Positions 6,903 to 7,157 of a stretch of 7,157 bases of DNA are shown in pieces (the first letter of the stretch is position 1; every line of letters begins with the position of its first letter). The translations under genes were made by a program, and so were the position numbers. Below the pieces are notes generated by a model that made no database searches, was not told the DNA's origin, and saw only the letters and a program-made list of their open reading frames with translations. This DNA is from Dehalococcoidia bacterium (lineage in GTDB: Bacteria; Chloroflexota; Dehalococcoidia; GIF9; AB-539-J10): positions 1 through 7,157 of the forward strand of contig JAUWGN010000049.1 of NCBI GenBank assembly GCA_030606385.1, read 5' to 3'.

Positions 6903-6989
6903 CTAGCTGCTTGTTTTATCTCCTTGATGATTATAATCCATGGCGTAACCTTGTATAAAGTACCTGTACTCGTTTATATGATTAGTCAC
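6903..6989 (-). CDS. Candidate 28-residue small ORF upstream of the hydrolase
   Basis: GTG at 6989-6987 opens a 28-codon frame closed by TAG at 6905-6903. The predicted peptide is polar and rich in Tyr, Asn and His, with YRYFIQGYAMDY at residues 8-19. It has no membrane segment and I recognise no family. The support is translational: AAGGAGGAGG (7006-6997) lies 7 nt before the GTG, much stronger than the sites of the two genes downstream. An ATG overlaps this start in another frame (6991-6989) but meets TGA at once. The frame ends 26 bp before the hydrolase, so it could be a leader peptide, a small protein, or a chance ORF behind a purine run. A candidate promoter overlaps its second half, which weakens the coding case. 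Another frame over the same bases also lacks stops for about 27 codons but has no start codon. Confidence 0.4.
   Translation of the reverse strand: MTNHINEYRYFIQGYAMDYNHQGDKTSS
6930..6959 (-). promoter_or_regulatory. Candidate promoter for the hydrolase operon
   Basis: On the reverse strand TTTATA (6959-6954, 4 of 6 against TTGACA) is separated by 18 bp from a perfect TATAAT (6935-6930). Transcription would start near 6923, giving a 5' leader of about 45 nt before the hydrolase ATG. The site lies inside the candidate small ORF, so both may not be functional together. The -10 region ATTATAAT is palindromic and also reads TATAAT on the plus strand. Confidence 0.35.
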
Positions 6990-6996
6990 ATATTAG

Positions 6997-7006
6997 CCTC
7001 CTCCTT
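6997..7006 (-). promoter_or_regulatory. Strong Shine-Dalgarno sequence AAGGAGGAGG
   Basis: The reverse-strand purine run AAGGAGGAGG matches the anti-Shine-Dalgarno twice in overlapping form. It lies 5 nt before an ATG that is immediately followed by TGA, and 7 nt before the GTG of the 28-codon ORF. It directly adjoins the interspersed hairpin repeat starting at 7011, so part of the run could be a repeat boundary rather than a selected site. Confidence 0.45.
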
Positions 7007-7010
7007 CTGT

Positions 7011-7043
7011 CATTGCGAGGCACGCCAGTGCCGAAGCAACCCC
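7011..7043. repeat. Interspersed palindromic repeat (CATTGCGAGGCAC type)
   Basis: TTGC (7013-7016) pairs with GCAA (7036-7039), and GGCAC (7019-7023) pairs with GTGCC (7028-7032) around loop GCCA. The small internal loop between the stems is rich in G and A. I recall closely similar CATTGCGAGG...CGAAGCAA repeats as abundant intergenic elements in various environmental bacterial genomes, including Dehalococcoidia-like ones, but this was not searched. No T-run follows on either strand, so it is not a standard terminator. Confidence 0.7.
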
Positions 7044-7054
7044 AGTTTAAGAAT

Positions 7055-7104
7055 GTAGTTGCCCAATTTATTGGGCAGTTGTGCCTGATGAATCAGGCAA
7101 CTAC
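7055..7104. repeat. Nested three-stem inverted repeat element
   Basis: An outer stem GTAGTT (7055-7060) with AACTAC (7099-7104) encloses two hairpins. The first is GCCCAA (7061-7066) with TTGGGC (7071-7076), loop TTTA. The second is GCCTGA (7083-7088) with TCAGGC (7093-7098), loop TGAA. The fold is a compact three-way junction on either strand. The outer arms extend to GTAGTTGCC / GGCAACTAC if the inner hairpins open, so two folds compete. It is probably a mobile or interspersed intergenic repeat. Confidence 0.75.
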
Positions 7105-7118
7105 AAAATCCGGAGCTA

Positions 7119-7157
7119 GGTCATTTGGATTTTGGTCATTTGATATTGTTTAGTATT
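7119..7157. repeat. AT-rich repeat arm shared with the coaX-coaBC spacer (runs off the window)
   Basis: GGTCATTTG occurs at 7119-7127 and again at 7134-7142. ATATTGTTTAGTATT (7143-7157) is the exact reverse complement of 1271-1285. The element continues past the right edge. It is therefore a second, oppositely oriented copy of part of the spacer repeat family. Confidence 0.7.

Noticed and set aside
5306..7157. Defence system or toxin-antitoxin module formed by the unknown gene, hydrolase and small ORF
   Set aside because: No nuclease, helicase, toxin or antitoxin motif is visible. The hydrolase belongs to a broad metabolic superfamily, and adjacency alone does not support a system.

Overview
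The window is a bacterial chromosome segment of ordinary housekeeping genes, with two poorly known genes at the right. A forward block of four genes reads in from the left edge: the C-terminal part of an NAD(P)H-hydrate dehydratase (nnrD-like, cut by the window edge), type III pantothenate kinase (coaX), bifunctional CoaBC, and valyl-tRNA synthetase (valS). A reverse block enters from the right: a candidate 28-residue small ORF, a metallo-beta-lactamase-fold hydrolase, and an alpha-helix-rich protein of unknown function. The last of these converges on valS and overlaps its 3' end by 53 bp.

The organism cannot be fixed from sequence alone. Moderate base composition, the coaX/coaBC/valS grouping, a type III pantothenate kinase, and several families of interspersed intergenic repeats suggest an uncultured anaerobe, perhaps a Chloroflexota (Dehalococcoidia-like) lineage. 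This is inference and was not checked by database search.

The two coenzyme A genes belong together. CoaX phosphorylates pantothenate, and CoaBC couples the product to cysteine and decarboxylates it to 4'-phosphopantetheine. NnrD repairs damaged NAD(P)H, so the left half is a cofactor synthesis and repair cluster. valS follows coaBC after a 46 bp gap. That gap is too short for a T-box leader.

The noncoding DNA is the least ordinary part. The coaX-coaBC spacer and the last few codons of coaX are built from about 24 degenerate 7-bp units in one continuous register (1254-1421). The right edge (7011-7157) holds three further repeat modules: a hairpin, a nested three-stem element, and an AT-rich arm sharing an inverted 15-bp exact match with the coaX-coaBC repeat. 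Upstream of the hydrolase is a small ORF with a near-ideal ribosome binding site. Upstream of the unknown gene, a perfect TATAAT ends 6 nt before the ATG, a leaderless-mRNA arrangement.

I see no defence system, CRISPR array, insertion sequence, rRNA or tRNA. The best leads are the heptad array, the small ORF with its ambiguous ATG/GTG start, and active-site changes in CoaBC and the hydrolase.
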